Origin: an uncultured Kangiella sp.
GTDB taxonomy: Bacteria > Pseudomonadota > Gammaproteobacteria > Enterobacterales > DSM-103792
Reading direction: 5' to 3'
Length of the DNA stretch: 32,328 nt
Assembly (NCBI GenBank): GCA_946481205.1
Contig: CAMLNB010000011.1
Coordinates: 1 to 32,328, forward strand
The position numbers and the translations under genes were made by a program. Below are positions 18,560 through 25,032 of this stretch, piece by piece. The notes under the pieces are model-generated. The model had not been told where the DNA came from. It did no database searches and saw only the letters and a program-made list of their open reading frames with translations. Each line of letters begins with the position of its first letter. Within the stretch, counting starts at the first letter, position 1.

Positions 18560-19588
18560 GTGTCTGCCCCCCTTTCCCGCCGCTTCAGTGTTGCGCCGAT
18601 GATGGATTGGACCGATCGGCATTGCCGCTATTTCCTGCGGCTGATCAGCAAGCACGCGTTGCTGTACACCGAGATGGTCACCTGTGGCGCGATCCTGCAT
18701 GGCAGCCGTGATGCGCAGCTGAAATTCGACAAGTTTGAACATCCGGTTGCGCTGCAACTCGGCGGTTCCGATCCGAAACAGCTGGCGCAATGCGCGCGCA
18801 TTGCCGTCGATTACGGCTACGACGAAATCAACCTGAATGTGGGTTGCCCTTCGGATCGGGTCCAGGAGGGCAAATTCGGCGCGTGCTTGATGGCTGAGCC
18901 ACAGCTGGTGGCCGAGTGTGTGGCGGCGATGAACAGCGCGGTGCGCATTCCGGTGACGGTCAAACATCGCATCGGCATCGACGACAAAGATTCTTGGGAA
19001 GAACTGGTCCGTTTTGTCGAAATTGTTGCCGCTGCCGGTTGCCAGAGCTTTACCGTGCACGCGCGCAAAGCCTGGCTCAATGGCTTGAGCCCAAAAGAAA
19101 ACCGCGAGATCCCGCCGCTGCAATACGACACGGTTTATCGGCTCAAGCAAACCTTTCCGCAACTCGAAATCATCATCAACGGCGGCATCACGCAATGGTC
19201 GGCGATTGATCAGCACTTGCAGCAAGTCGACGGCGTGATGATCGGCCGCGAGGCGTATCACAATCCCTGGTTTCTGGCGCAGGTCGACAGCCATTTGTTC
19301 GGCGATGACATGACGCACACCACGCGCGCCGAGGTGCTGCGCGAGTTTGCCGAATACGCTCGTTACCAGCTCGCCCATGGCAGCGGTTTGCAGCACCTGA
19401 GCCGGCATATCCTCGGGTTGTATCACGGTCAAAAAGGTGGCCGGCTGTTCCGCCGCGTGCTGTCGGAACAGGCGCACAAACGCGGCGCTGGCGTCGAGGT
19501 GTTGTTTGCTGCGCTGGCTGCCGTCGAGGCGGCGCAGGCCGAGCCGATCAGCAATAGCGTCGATACCACCGTAACCAGCATCAGCTGA
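18560..19588 (+). CDS. dusA: tRNA-dihydrouridine synthase A
   Basis: A 342-residue flavoenzyme (FMN, TIM barrel) that reduces uridines 20/20a in the tRNA D-loop. Visible marks are [17 protein letters not shown] at the N-terminus, [12 protein letters not shown] with catalytic Cys96, VKHRIGID, and [17 protein letters not shown], which identifies the DusA subgroup. The start is taken as GTG at 18560, with GGAG ten bases upstream; the longer ATG frame from 18479 adds 27 non-conserved residues. A -10-like TACCAT followed by ACGCGCC (18493-18505) lies upstream. A long inverted repeat follows the gene at 19645. Confidence 0.96.
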   Translation: MSAPLSRRFSVAPMMDWTDRHCRYFLRLISKHALLYTEMVTCGAILHGSRDAQLKFDKFEHPVALQLGGSDPKQLAQCARIAVDYGYDEINLNVGCPSDRVQEGKFGACLMAEPQLVAECVAAMNSAVRIPVTVKHRIGIDDKDSWEELVRFVEIVAAAGCQSFTVHARKAWLNGLSPKENREIPPLQYDTVYRLKQTFPQLEIIINGGITQWSAIDQHLQQVDGVMIGREAYHNPWFLAQVDSHLFGDDMTHTTRAEVLREFAEYARYQLAHGSGLQHLSRHILGLYHGQKGGRLFRRVLSEQAHKRGAGVEVLFAALAAVEAAQAEPISNSVDTTVTSIS

Positions 19589-19644
19589 GCGCAGCAGCGT
19601 TTCGTTTTTCCTCCAACAGCACGGCAGATCCGCAGCCCGGCAGA

Positions 19645-19671
19645 ACCGATTGGCGAATTTCGCCAATCGGT
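19645..19671. repeat. 13-base inverted repeat between dusA and the psp-like operon
   Basis: Arms ACCGATTGGCGAA and TTCGCCAATCGGT meet around a single T, a perfect palindrome. No U-tract follows. Its centre is about 118 bases before the predicted sigma54 start site, in the range of enhancer sites for sigma54 activators such as PspF. It may instead be the dusA terminator hairpin. Confidence 0.6.
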
Positions 19672-19749
19672 GGCGTCGCTGCCAATCCGGCTCTGACGCT
19701 ATCTCGTCAACATTCAGCAGAATCAAACACTTAGTTCAAGCTCCGATGC

Positions 19750-19765
19750 TGGCATGCCGGTTGCG
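19750..19765 (+). promoter_or_regulatory. Sigma54 (-24/-12) promoter of the psp-like operon
   Basis: TGGCATG-CCGG-TTGCG has the invariant GG (19751-19752) and GC (19763-19764) twelve bases apart, as required for RpoN promoters (consensus TGGCAYG-N4-TTGCW). The predicted start is near 19776, about 43 bases before the PspA-like start codon. E. coli psp genes are RpoN- and PspF-dependent, which fits. Confidence 0.78.
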
Positions 19766-19818
19766 ATAGCACCGGTAAGTGGCAGCGTTTTCTGCTGCCG
19801 CAGTCAAGGGAGCAGGCC

Positions 19819-20457
19819 ATGGCGTTGGAATGGCTGAAACAAGAGATGCGCGCGCTGTGGCCGCAGGGCCAGCGCTGGCTGGCGTCGATGCGGCATGAGC
19901 TCAGTCGGGTGCAGGCGCTGCACCGGCGCGAACGCGCCCGTGAACGTCTGCTCGAAGCGGAACTCGACAACGCTCGTGCTGCACTGATGCGCTGGCAAGC
20001 GCGCCGCGATGTCGCCGCGCAATTGCCCAGACCGGAGCTTGCCGAGCGGGCGGCGCTGGAAGTGCAGCGTCACGCCGCCGAAGTCGAAGCGATACAGGTC
20101 GTGTTGGCCAAGCAACAAACGCTGACGACAACGCTGACCGAAAAGCTGAGCGCCATGGAATCGCGGTTTCTGATTGCCAGCGAACGGGCGGCCCTGCCGC
20201 GTCGGCCGGTGTTGGAAGTCAGCCGCACGCTCGAAGAGCTCAGTGTGCGCGAGCGCCGCTTCCAGCACAGCGAACAACAATTGCTGCAGCAGTGGCCACC
20301 GGTGCCGGGCATGGCCCGCGATCCGGCCTATGACGATGCCGTGGTCCATGGCACCGCGGCGCCGCGTAACGAACTGGTCGTCGCAAGCGGCTCGGCGGTC
20401 GATGCAGATTTTGTTACCACTACAACGTCAACAGACAAACCGGAGCGTGCACCATGA
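19819..20457 (+). CDS. pspA: PspA/IM30-like coiled-coil envelope stress protein (divergent)
   Basis: A 212-residue predominantly helical protein. Residues 1-130 are long heptad-rich helices with many Arg, Glu and Ala. The segment RPELAERAALEVQRHAAEVE and following LTEKLSAMESRFLIASERA recall the central helices of PspA, which binds stressed inner membrane and restrains PspF. The C-terminal 50 residues are low-complexity (VTTTTSTDKPERAP). Similarity is by pattern only, and the N-terminus differs from classic PspA. The assignment leans on the sigma54 promoter and the PspC gene downstream. AAGGGAG precedes the start by six bases. Its TGA stop overlaps the ATG of the next small gene (ATGA), so translation is coupled. 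Confidence 0.68.
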   Translation: MALEWLKQEMRALWPQGQRWLASMRHELSRVQALHRRERARERLLEAELDNARAALMRWQARRDVAAQLPRPELAERAALEVQRHAAEVEAIQVVLAKQQTLTTTLTEKLSAMESRFLIASERAALPRRPVLEVSRTLEELSVRERRFQHSEQQLLQQWPPVPGMARDPAYDDAVVHGTAAPRNELVVASGSAVDADFVTTTTSTDKPERAP

Positions 20458-20567
20458 TGGCGAACCAGTTGTGGTTGCTGATGTTCAGCCCGGTGCTGGT
20501 CTACAGCGCCTGCGCGGCGTTGATGACCGGCTGGGATCGCTACTGGCGCAAACGGGGCCTCTACTGA
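20454..20567 (+). CDS. 37-residue single-span membrane peptide in the psp-like operon
   Basis: A 37-codon frame beginning at the ATGA overlap with the PspA-like gene. GGAG (20442-20445) lies eight bases ahead. The peptide has one hydrophobic stretch (about residues 5-24, WLLMFSPVLVYSACAALM) and a basic tail (DRYWRKRGLY), so it should be an inner-membrane peptide with its C-terminus inside by the positive-inside rule. It sits where pspB stands in enterobacterial psp operons, between pspA and pspC, but is half the length of PspB and shows no clear similarity. An ATG at 20457 is an alternative start. It is not a named family that I recognise. Confidence 0.62.
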   Translation: MMANQLWLLMFSPVLVYSACAALMTGWDRYWRKRGLY

Positions 20568-20638
20568 CACGCGAGCCGGCCAATGCCGCTGACGAGTGTC
20601 GATGATGGGTGGTACCGGTGCAGAACGAGGAGTGTGAA

Positions 20639-20920
20639 ATGAGCGAGTGTCCCTATTGCGGTGGCAACATGGCTGGCCGCAAGAATGGCGACGGTACGTT
20701 TCGGCGCGAGGGTCGTGGTCCGTTCCGTGCCAGCGATGGCGGCAAAGTGTTCGGGGTTTGCGCCGGCATTGCCGATCACTTTGGTTGGTCGCGGTTTGCC
20801 GTGCGGTTGATCACCTTGCTGGGATTGGTGTTCTTTTTCCCGGCGGTGCTGATTGGTTACCTGCTGGCGGCGCTGCTGCTCGACCGCGACGACGAGCCGG
20901 CACCGGAGTATCGCACCTAA
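20639..20920 (+). CDS. pspC: PspC domain protein with N-terminal Cys pair
   Basis: A 93-residue protein. Residues about 41-84 form the PspC domain: GKVFGVCAGIADHFGWSRFAVRLI followed by a hydrophobic span (LITLLGLVFFFPAVLIGYLLAALLL), here quoted in parts under the family pattern. PspC is an inner-membrane sensor or effector of the phage shock response. Ahead of it lies a short leader with CPYC (Cys4, Cys7), a half zinc-ribbon or redox-like pair not found in E. coli PspC. The start at 20639 has GAGGAG six bases upstream. It closes the PspA-like / micropeptide / PspC unit and is followed by an inverted repeat at 20961. Confidence 0.85.
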   Translation: MSECPYCGGNMAGRKNGDGTFRREGRGPFRASDGGKVFGVCAGIADHFGWSRFAVRLITLLGLVFFFPAVLIGYLLAALLLDRDDEPAPEYRT

Positions 20921-20960
20921 GAAACCCGCAGTATGCAAACCTGACCCGGTCTGATAGCAC

Positions 20961-20989
20961 GCCGGCTGCGACAAAAGGTCGCAGCCGGC
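20961..20989. repeat. 12-base inverted repeat after pspC, overlapping the PCu(A)C promoter region
   Basis: GCCGGCTGCGAC - AAAAG - GTCGCAGCCGGC, a perfect stem with a five-base loop, 40 bases after pspC. There is no U-tract on the plus strand. It ends 17 bases before the TATAAT of the next gene, so it covers the expected -35 region and may be a terminator, an operator or both. Confidence 0.6.
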
Positions 20990-21006
20990 GCCGACCCAAA
21001 CTGCTC

Positions 21007-21017
21007 TATAATCCGCG
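21007..21017 (+). promoter_or_regulatory. Sigma70-type -10 element of the PCu(A)C gene
   Basis: TATAAT (21007-21012) followed by a CCGCG discriminator, about 47 bases before the start codon. No good -35 hexamer is found at 16-18 bases upstream; that position is taken by an inverted repeat arm. The same -10/CGCGCC pattern recurs elsewhere in the window. Confidence 0.55.
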
Positions 21018-21058
21018 CCCAGATTTGCCGCTGACCGATGCGGCGCGGAGTGCCTGCC

Positions 21059-21487
21059 ATGTCCAAACGTATCCTGTCGCTTATCGCCGTGCTGCTGCTC
21101 CGGTCGTCCTCGCTGCTGGCGGCCGAGGCCAGCGGCATCAGCGTGCACAACGGCTATGTCCGCTTGCCGCCGCCGGGCAGCCCGGCCGCGGCGTATTTCA
21201 CCTTAAAGAACAGTGGCGCCGATCGCGCGCTGGTCGATGCCGAATGCCCCTGCGCCGGCATGACCATGATCCACGAGTCGTTTGAAAAAGACGGCATGGC
21301 AAAAATGCGTCATGTCGACAGCGCCGCGTTGCCAAGCGGTGGCGAATTGGTGCTGAAACCGGGTGGCCTGCATGTGATGTTGATGCGCTTGCAGGCGCCA
21401 CTCAAAGCCGGCGATCAGTTGCCCTTGAAACTGATCTTCGCCGACAGCGACAGCTTGACGATCACGCTTCCGGTCGAAGCCCGCTGA
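21059..21487 (+). CDS. Periplasmic copper chaperone of the PCu(A)C family
   Basis: A 142-residue exported protein. Residues 1-22 form a signal peptide (ending LLAAE). The mature part carries the full H-x10-M-x21-H-x-M copper site: His72, Met83, His105 and Met107. This family binds Cu(I) in the periplasm and delivers it for assembly of the CuA or CuB centre of cytochrome oxidases, together with Sco proteins. No sco or oxidase gene is in the window. GGAG (21047-21050) supports the start at 21059; an upstream in-frame ATG at 21038 is not preferred. The PIG-L-like gene follows eleven bases after the stop, so the two are probably cotranscribed. Confidence 0.92.
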   Translation: MSKRILSLIAVLLLRSSSLLAAEASGISVHNGYVRLPPPGSPAAAYFTLKNSGADRALVDAECPCAGMTMIHESFEKDGMAKMRHVDSAALPSGGELVLKPGGLHVMLMRLQAPLKAGDQLPLKLIFADSDSLTITLPVEAR

Positions 21488-21497
21488 GCCAAGCGGC

Positions 21498-22463
21498 ATG
21501 CGCGGACACAAGCGGGGTGTGAGCGTTGCGTTGCTGCTTCTGCTCAGCAGCGTGAGCGTGGCAGAGCCAGCAACGCCATCGACCAGCAACACGCTTGGCA
21601 AGCGGCACACCGCGCCAACAGAAGATGCCTGTGTCGGCAGTCGGGTGTTGTCGGTGGTCGCTCACGCCGATGACGATCTGTATTTCATCAATCCAGCCAT
21701 TGATGCCGCCATTGCCCGTGGCGCTTGTGTGCATACCGTCGTTGTTACCGGCGGCTATGTCGACAATCCCGACAACCGCTTTCGGCTTGCCGGTTTGAAA
21801 GCGGCCTATGCGCTGATGGCCGGTCGCGATGCCGCGCTGTGGCAGGAACAATGGCAGCTCGTGGCCGGTAAGCCGGTGCAGCAATTGGTGTTGGCCGGAA
21901 CGCCGAAAGTGCAACTCAGTTTTCTGCATCTGCCTTGCGGTTCGCATGACGATATCCGACCGCGGTTGCCAGCAACGTTGTATGAGTTGTATACCGAGCG
22001 CGATCGCACCGAAACGATCGGCCCCGAAGCGGGCGCAAGCTACGATCAAGCAACCTTGATTGCCGTGCTGAAAACCTTGATCCAGCAATGGGATCCCGAC
22101 ACGGTGTATACCCTGCAACCGCACCGGCCGTTTCCGGTGCGGCACAGCCGGCCCGGTGGCGAGGGCGCCCACCCGGATCATGTGATTGTCGCGCGCTTGC
22201 TGCTGACGGCACTCATTGGCGAAAACCGGGTCCGCACCGTGCGCCTGCACGACGATTATCCGATTCAGGATTTGCCAGCCAATCTGAATGCAGAACAAGC
22301 GCAGCGCAAAACCGAGGTGCTGAAAGCGTATTGCCGCGAAGATGTGCGCGGCTGCGCCAATCCAGACACGGTGGCGCCGGCCTGTCGCGCTGAAGAAGCC
22401 GATGGTTGGGGCGAAGCTTGGCTCTGTCGTCATTACCCGATGCGAGTACCGAACCGCGATTGA
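21498..22463 (+). CDS. Secreted PIG-L/LmbE-like zinc deacetylase
   Basis: A 321-residue protein with a signal peptide (about 1-22). The metal site of the PIG-L family is seen as VVAHADDDLYF (His56, Asp58, Asp59); the common AHPDDE reads AHADDD here, with Asp for Glu. A second metal His is in AHPDHVIVARLL. Family members remove N-acetyl groups from sugar or glycolipid substrates; this exported member probably acts on a periplasmic or extracellular sugar, but the substrate is unknown. Several Cys pairs in the C-terminal part (AYCREDVRGCANP, PACRAEE, WLCRHY) suggest disulfides, which fits export. It probably shares a transcript with the PCu(A)C gene. Confidence 0.83.
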   Translation: MRGHKRGVSVALLLLLSSVSVAEPATPSTSNTLGKRHTAPTEDACVGSRVLSVVAHADDDLYFINPAIDAAIARGACVHTVVVTGGYVDNPDNRFRLAGLKAAYALMAGRDAALWQEQWQLVAGKPVQQLVLAGTPKVQLSFLHLPCGSHDDIRPRLPATLYELYTERDRTETIGPEAGASYDQATLIAVLKTLIQQWDPDTVYTLQPHRPFPVRHSRPGGEGAHPDHVIVARLLLTALIGENRVRTVRLHDDYPIQDLPANLNAEQAQRKTEVLKAYCREDVRGCANPDTVAPACRAEEADGWGEAWLCRHYPMRVPNRD

Positions 22464-22482
22464 CACGCCAAGCTAAAAAAGA

Positions 22483-22514
22483 AAGGGCGACTTTCCATCC
22501 AGAAAGTCGCCCTT
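22483..22514 (-). terminator. Terminator of the ahpC-ahpD transcript
   Basis: A 13-base perfect stem, AAGGGCGACTTTC / GAAAGTCGCCCTT, with loop CATCCA. On the minus strand it is followed by TTCTTTTTTAG, a good U-tract, 28 bases after the ahpD stop. It can also stop the plus-strand PIG-L gene, though with only a short T run on that side. Confidence 0.87.
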
Positions 22515-22542
22515 ACGCTTGCGCTCGGGGGAATGCTAACGC

Positions 22543-23103
22543 TTATTGCGGCAGGCTCAGCGCCTGGGCCGTGGCGACCAATACCGCGGCAATGCGTACG
22601 CTCGATTGGATCGCGATCTTGCTGGCACCCTGCTTGCTTACTTCGTGCACATGCGATTCGATGCACATGCCGCAGCCATTGACCGCAGAAACCGCCAGCG
22701 CCATCAATTCAAAATCGAGTTTGGCAATGCCGTGGCTGGCCAAACCGTTCATCCGCAGCCGTGCCGGCAGTTTGCTCAATTCGGCGTCGCCAGCCAGATG
22801 CAGGAAACGATAGTAGACGTTGTTCATCGCCATCACGGTCGCCGCGGTGCGCGCGGCGTTGACGTGAACGTCGTCGAGGTATTGCCGGGCATCGGCTTCG
22901 ACCGCCGTGGCCACGCGATCATGCTTGGTGGCGTAGGCAACAGCCAAGGCAATGCTCCAGATCTGGGTATCGTTCAGTTCCGGGGCGCCGTCGGTGGTCA
23001 GCACGGTGCCGAGATTCAATTTGGTGTCACGCGCTGCCTCGGGCAGGGCGGCGCGTAATGACTCAATTGTGTGAGTCCCGATGGCAGCATTTTCAGCAGA
23101 CAT
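22543..23103 (-). CDS. ahpD: Alkyl hydroperoxide reductase AhpD (CMD family)
   Basis: A 186-residue carboxymuconolactone-decarboxylase-fold protein. The redox site is NGCGMCIESHVHE with Cys144, Cys147 and His151, the CxxCxxxH triad of AhpD. By family knowledge AhpD reduces AhpC through a lipoyl relay and has weak peroxidase activity. AGGAG precedes the start at 23103. It lies downstream of ahpC on the same strand, separated by 134 bases that hold a GC hairpin, and ends in a strong terminator. The pair is divergent from oxyR, so peroxide induction is expected. Confidence 0.94.
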   Translation of the reverse strand: MSAENAAIGTHTIESLRAALPEAARDTKLNLGTVLTTDGAPELNDTQIWSIALAVAYATKHDRVATAVEADARQYLDDVHVNAARTAATVMAMNNVYYRFLHLAGDAELSKLPARLRMNGLASHGIAKLDFELMALAVSAVNGCGMCIESHVHEVSKQGASKIAIQSSVRIAAVLVATAQALSLPQ

Positions 23104-23169
23104 GGCTCGCTCCTGCGCACGTGCAAAACACGCGCGCGATAAAATTCGATTAAGGGTTTCGCTAAAGGT

Positions 23170-23200
23170 GGCGGCCCGCCCCTGCTAGAACCGGGCCGCC
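23170..23200. repeat. Hairpin between ahpC and ahpD
   Basis: Nine-base stem GGCGGCCCG / CGGGCCGCC with a 13-base loop in the ahpC-ahpD gap. No U-tract follows on the minus strand (ACCTTTAGC), so partial termination or RNA stabilisation of ahpC mRNA is possible. Confidence 0.45.
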
Positions 23201-23237
23201 TTCATGACGCGTTGGTCGTGGTCAATCGCGCAGGCGA

Positions 23238-23777
23238 TTAGCCGACTTTCAACGTGTCCTGACCTTTCTGCCAGTTGCACGGGCAGAGTTCATCGGTTTG
23301 CAGCGCATCAAGTACACGCAGCACTTCTTTGACGTTACGGCCGACGTTCAGATCGGTGACCATGACGAAGCGGATGATGCCTTCCGGATCAACGATGAAG
23401 GTCGCGCGCTGGGCAACACCTTCGGCGTCGTCGATGATGCCGAGTGCGCCGGTCAGTTCGCGCTTGACGTCAGCCAGCATCGGGAACGGCAGCTTGTTCA
23501 GCTCTTCCTTGTGCTGGCGCCAGGCCAGGTGGACGAACTCGGTGTCGGTCGACAAACCCAGCACTTGCGCGCCGCGATCGGCAAACTCACTGTTCAGCTT
23601 GCCGAACTCGGCGATTTCGGTCGGGCAGACAAAGGTGAAATCTTTCGGCCAGGCAAACAACACAACCCACTTGCCAGCGAACTGGTCGTTGCGGATGTCA
23701 ACAAACGCGTTGTTGATGTCGTTGCTGACGGTGGCTTTCAGGTTGAAGGCGGGCAATTTTTTACCGACGGACAACAT
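23238..23777 (-). CDS. ahpC: Peroxiredoxin AhpC (three-cysteine type)
   Basis: A 179-residue peroxiredoxin that reduces hydrogen peroxide and organic peroxides. The peroxidatic Cys51 lies in DFTFVCPTE. Two further Cys, 165 and 167, occur in DELCPCNW near the C-terminus. This three-Cys pattern is that of actinobacterial AhpC, which is reduced by AhpD, not by AhpF, and ahpD is the next gene. GAGGAG precedes the start at 23777 by eight bases. It is divergent from oxyR across 336 bases that hold an OxyR-like site. Confidence 0.94.
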   Translation of the reverse strand: MLSVGKKLPAFNLKATVSNDINNAFVDIRNDQFAGKWVVLFAWPKDFTFVCPTEIAEFGKLNSEFADRGAQVLGLSTDTEFVHLAWRQHKEELNKLPFPMLADVKRELTGALGIIDDAEGVAQRATFIVDPEGIIRFVMVTDLNVGRNVKEVLRVLDALQTDELCPCNWQKGQDTLKVG

Positions 23778-24113
23778 GGGCAAAACTCCTCTGAGGGCGA
23801 TTAAAGAAAAGAGCAAAAAAAATCAAGGCATCAACGTGGCAGCAAGCTCGCGCACACGCATTCAAACTCCGGCTCCTGTATTGGCTCCGGCACCAGCTCG
23901 GTTGACGTGCGCTGCAAACACAGCCACCACCAGGAATCGATATCGGTCATTGCTGTGGACTGACGCTTGTCGTTTGGGTGGCGCCATCTTCGGGGAGCGG
24001 GCCGGCGTTGCCCAGTTGAACGGTTGAATCCCGCCGATAGGTATTGCCTATTGAACCGGCTTGGCGGCATAGTCGCTGTCAACAGGCTGCCCGGCAACGA
24101 AGAGGGGGATTCG
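23778..24113. other. ahpC-oxyR divergent regulatory region
   Basis: 336 bases with no credible gene. It holds the OxyR-like site at 24037-24051. The promoter of ahpC is expected here, but no clear -10/-35 pair could be chosen; the site lies about 260 bases from the ahpC start, nearer to oxyR. Confidence 0.55.
24037..24051. promoter_or_regulatory. OxyR-like binding site
   Basis: ATAG-GTATTGC-CTAT matches the OxyR half-unit ATAG-N7-CTAT, including the inner T. Seven bases upstream, GTTG-N7-GAAT is a degenerate second unit in phase (24014-24029). The site is about 60 bases before the oxyR start, so autoregulation and possibly ahpC control are inferred. Confidence 0.62.
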
Positions 24114-25025
24114 ATGAACCTGCGCGATTTGCACTATCTGGTGGCGGTGGCCGAATACAAGCATTTCGGCAAGGCTGCAGAGGCCTGCCATGTTTCCCAG
24201 CCGACGCTGAGCCAGCAGTTGAAAAAACTCGAGGAATACCTCGGCGCCCAACTGATCGAACGCGACAGCCGGCGGGTGCAGCTGACCACGCTCGGCAGCG
24301 AGATCGCCACCCGCGCTCGCCGTATCGTCAGCGACGCCGACGCGCTGGTGCAGTTGGCGCGCTCAGCGTCCGATCCCTTGGTTGGCGAGTTGCGGCTCGG
24401 TGCCTTTCCGACGCTGGCGCCGTATTACCTGCCGTCGGTGCTGCCGATGCTGCGGCAGAAACTGCCGGATCTGAAACTGTTCCTGGTCGAGGACAAAACC
24501 CCGCATTTGGTCCAGCTGGTGTTGCGTGGCGAATTGGATGCCGCGTTGCTGGCGCTGCCGGTGCCACATGATGGGCTGGAAGCGATTCCACTGTTCAGCG
24601 AGCCGTTTTTATTGGCGGTGCCGAAGCAGCACACACTGGCCAAGCGCAAGCAGATCGAACTTGACGATTTGCAGGGCCAGTCGTTGCTACTGCTCGAAGA
24701 TGGCCACTGTTTGCGTGATCAGGCTCTGGAGGTCTGTCAGTTGGCCGGTGCCGGCGAAAACGCCACGTTTCGCGCCAGCAGTCTGGAAACACTGCGGCAG
24801 ATGGTCGCCGGCGGCATCGGCATCACGTTGATGCCGAAAATGGCGGTGCGTGAACAGGAAGAAGGCGTGCGCTATGTGCCGCTGAAAGCCAGTGCCGAAC
24901 GCAATGTCGGCTTGGTGTTCCGCGCCAGCACTTCGCGTCGACGCACGCTGATCCACCTAGTTCAATTGCTGCGTGCGCATCAAGGTGTGCCGACCGCTGG
25001 CAAGCTCGGCAAAGCGGCGCATTGA
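24114..25025 (+). CDS. oxyR: Peroxide-sensing LysR-type regulator OxyR
   Basis: A 303-residue LysR-family regulator. The N-terminal winged helix-turn-helix (1-60) has GKAAEACHVSQPTLSQQLKKL. The effector domain carries GHCLRDQALEVC with Cys199 and Cys208 at the same numbers as E. coli OxyR, the disulfide-forming peroxide sensor. On oxidation it activates antioxidant genes such as ahpC. The start at 24114 has AGAGGGGG just upstream; a longer in-frame start at 23967 would run through the OxyR-like site and is rejected. It is divergent from ahpC-ahpD and converges on the torT-like gene, whose stop lies seven bases away. Confidence 0.96.
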   Translation: MNLRDLHYLVAVAEYKHFGKAAEACHVSQPTLSQQLKKLEEYLGAQLIERDSRRVQLTTLGSEIATRARRIVSDADALVQLARSASDPLVGELRLGAFPTLAPYYLPSVLPMLRQKLPDLKLFLVEDKTPHLVQLVLRGELDAALLALPVPHDGLEAIPLFSEPFLLAVPKQHTLAKRKQIELDDLQGQSLLLLEDGHCLRDQALEVCQLAGAGENATFRASSLETLRQMVAGGIGITLMPKMAVREQEEGVRYVPLKASAERNVGLVFRASTSRRRTLIHLVQLLRAHQGVPTAGKLGKAAH

Positions 25026-25032
25026 ATCGGAT

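Noticed and set aside
18542..19726. 394-codon minus-strand frame opposite dusA
   Set aside because: Shadow of dusA; no signal or domain seen.
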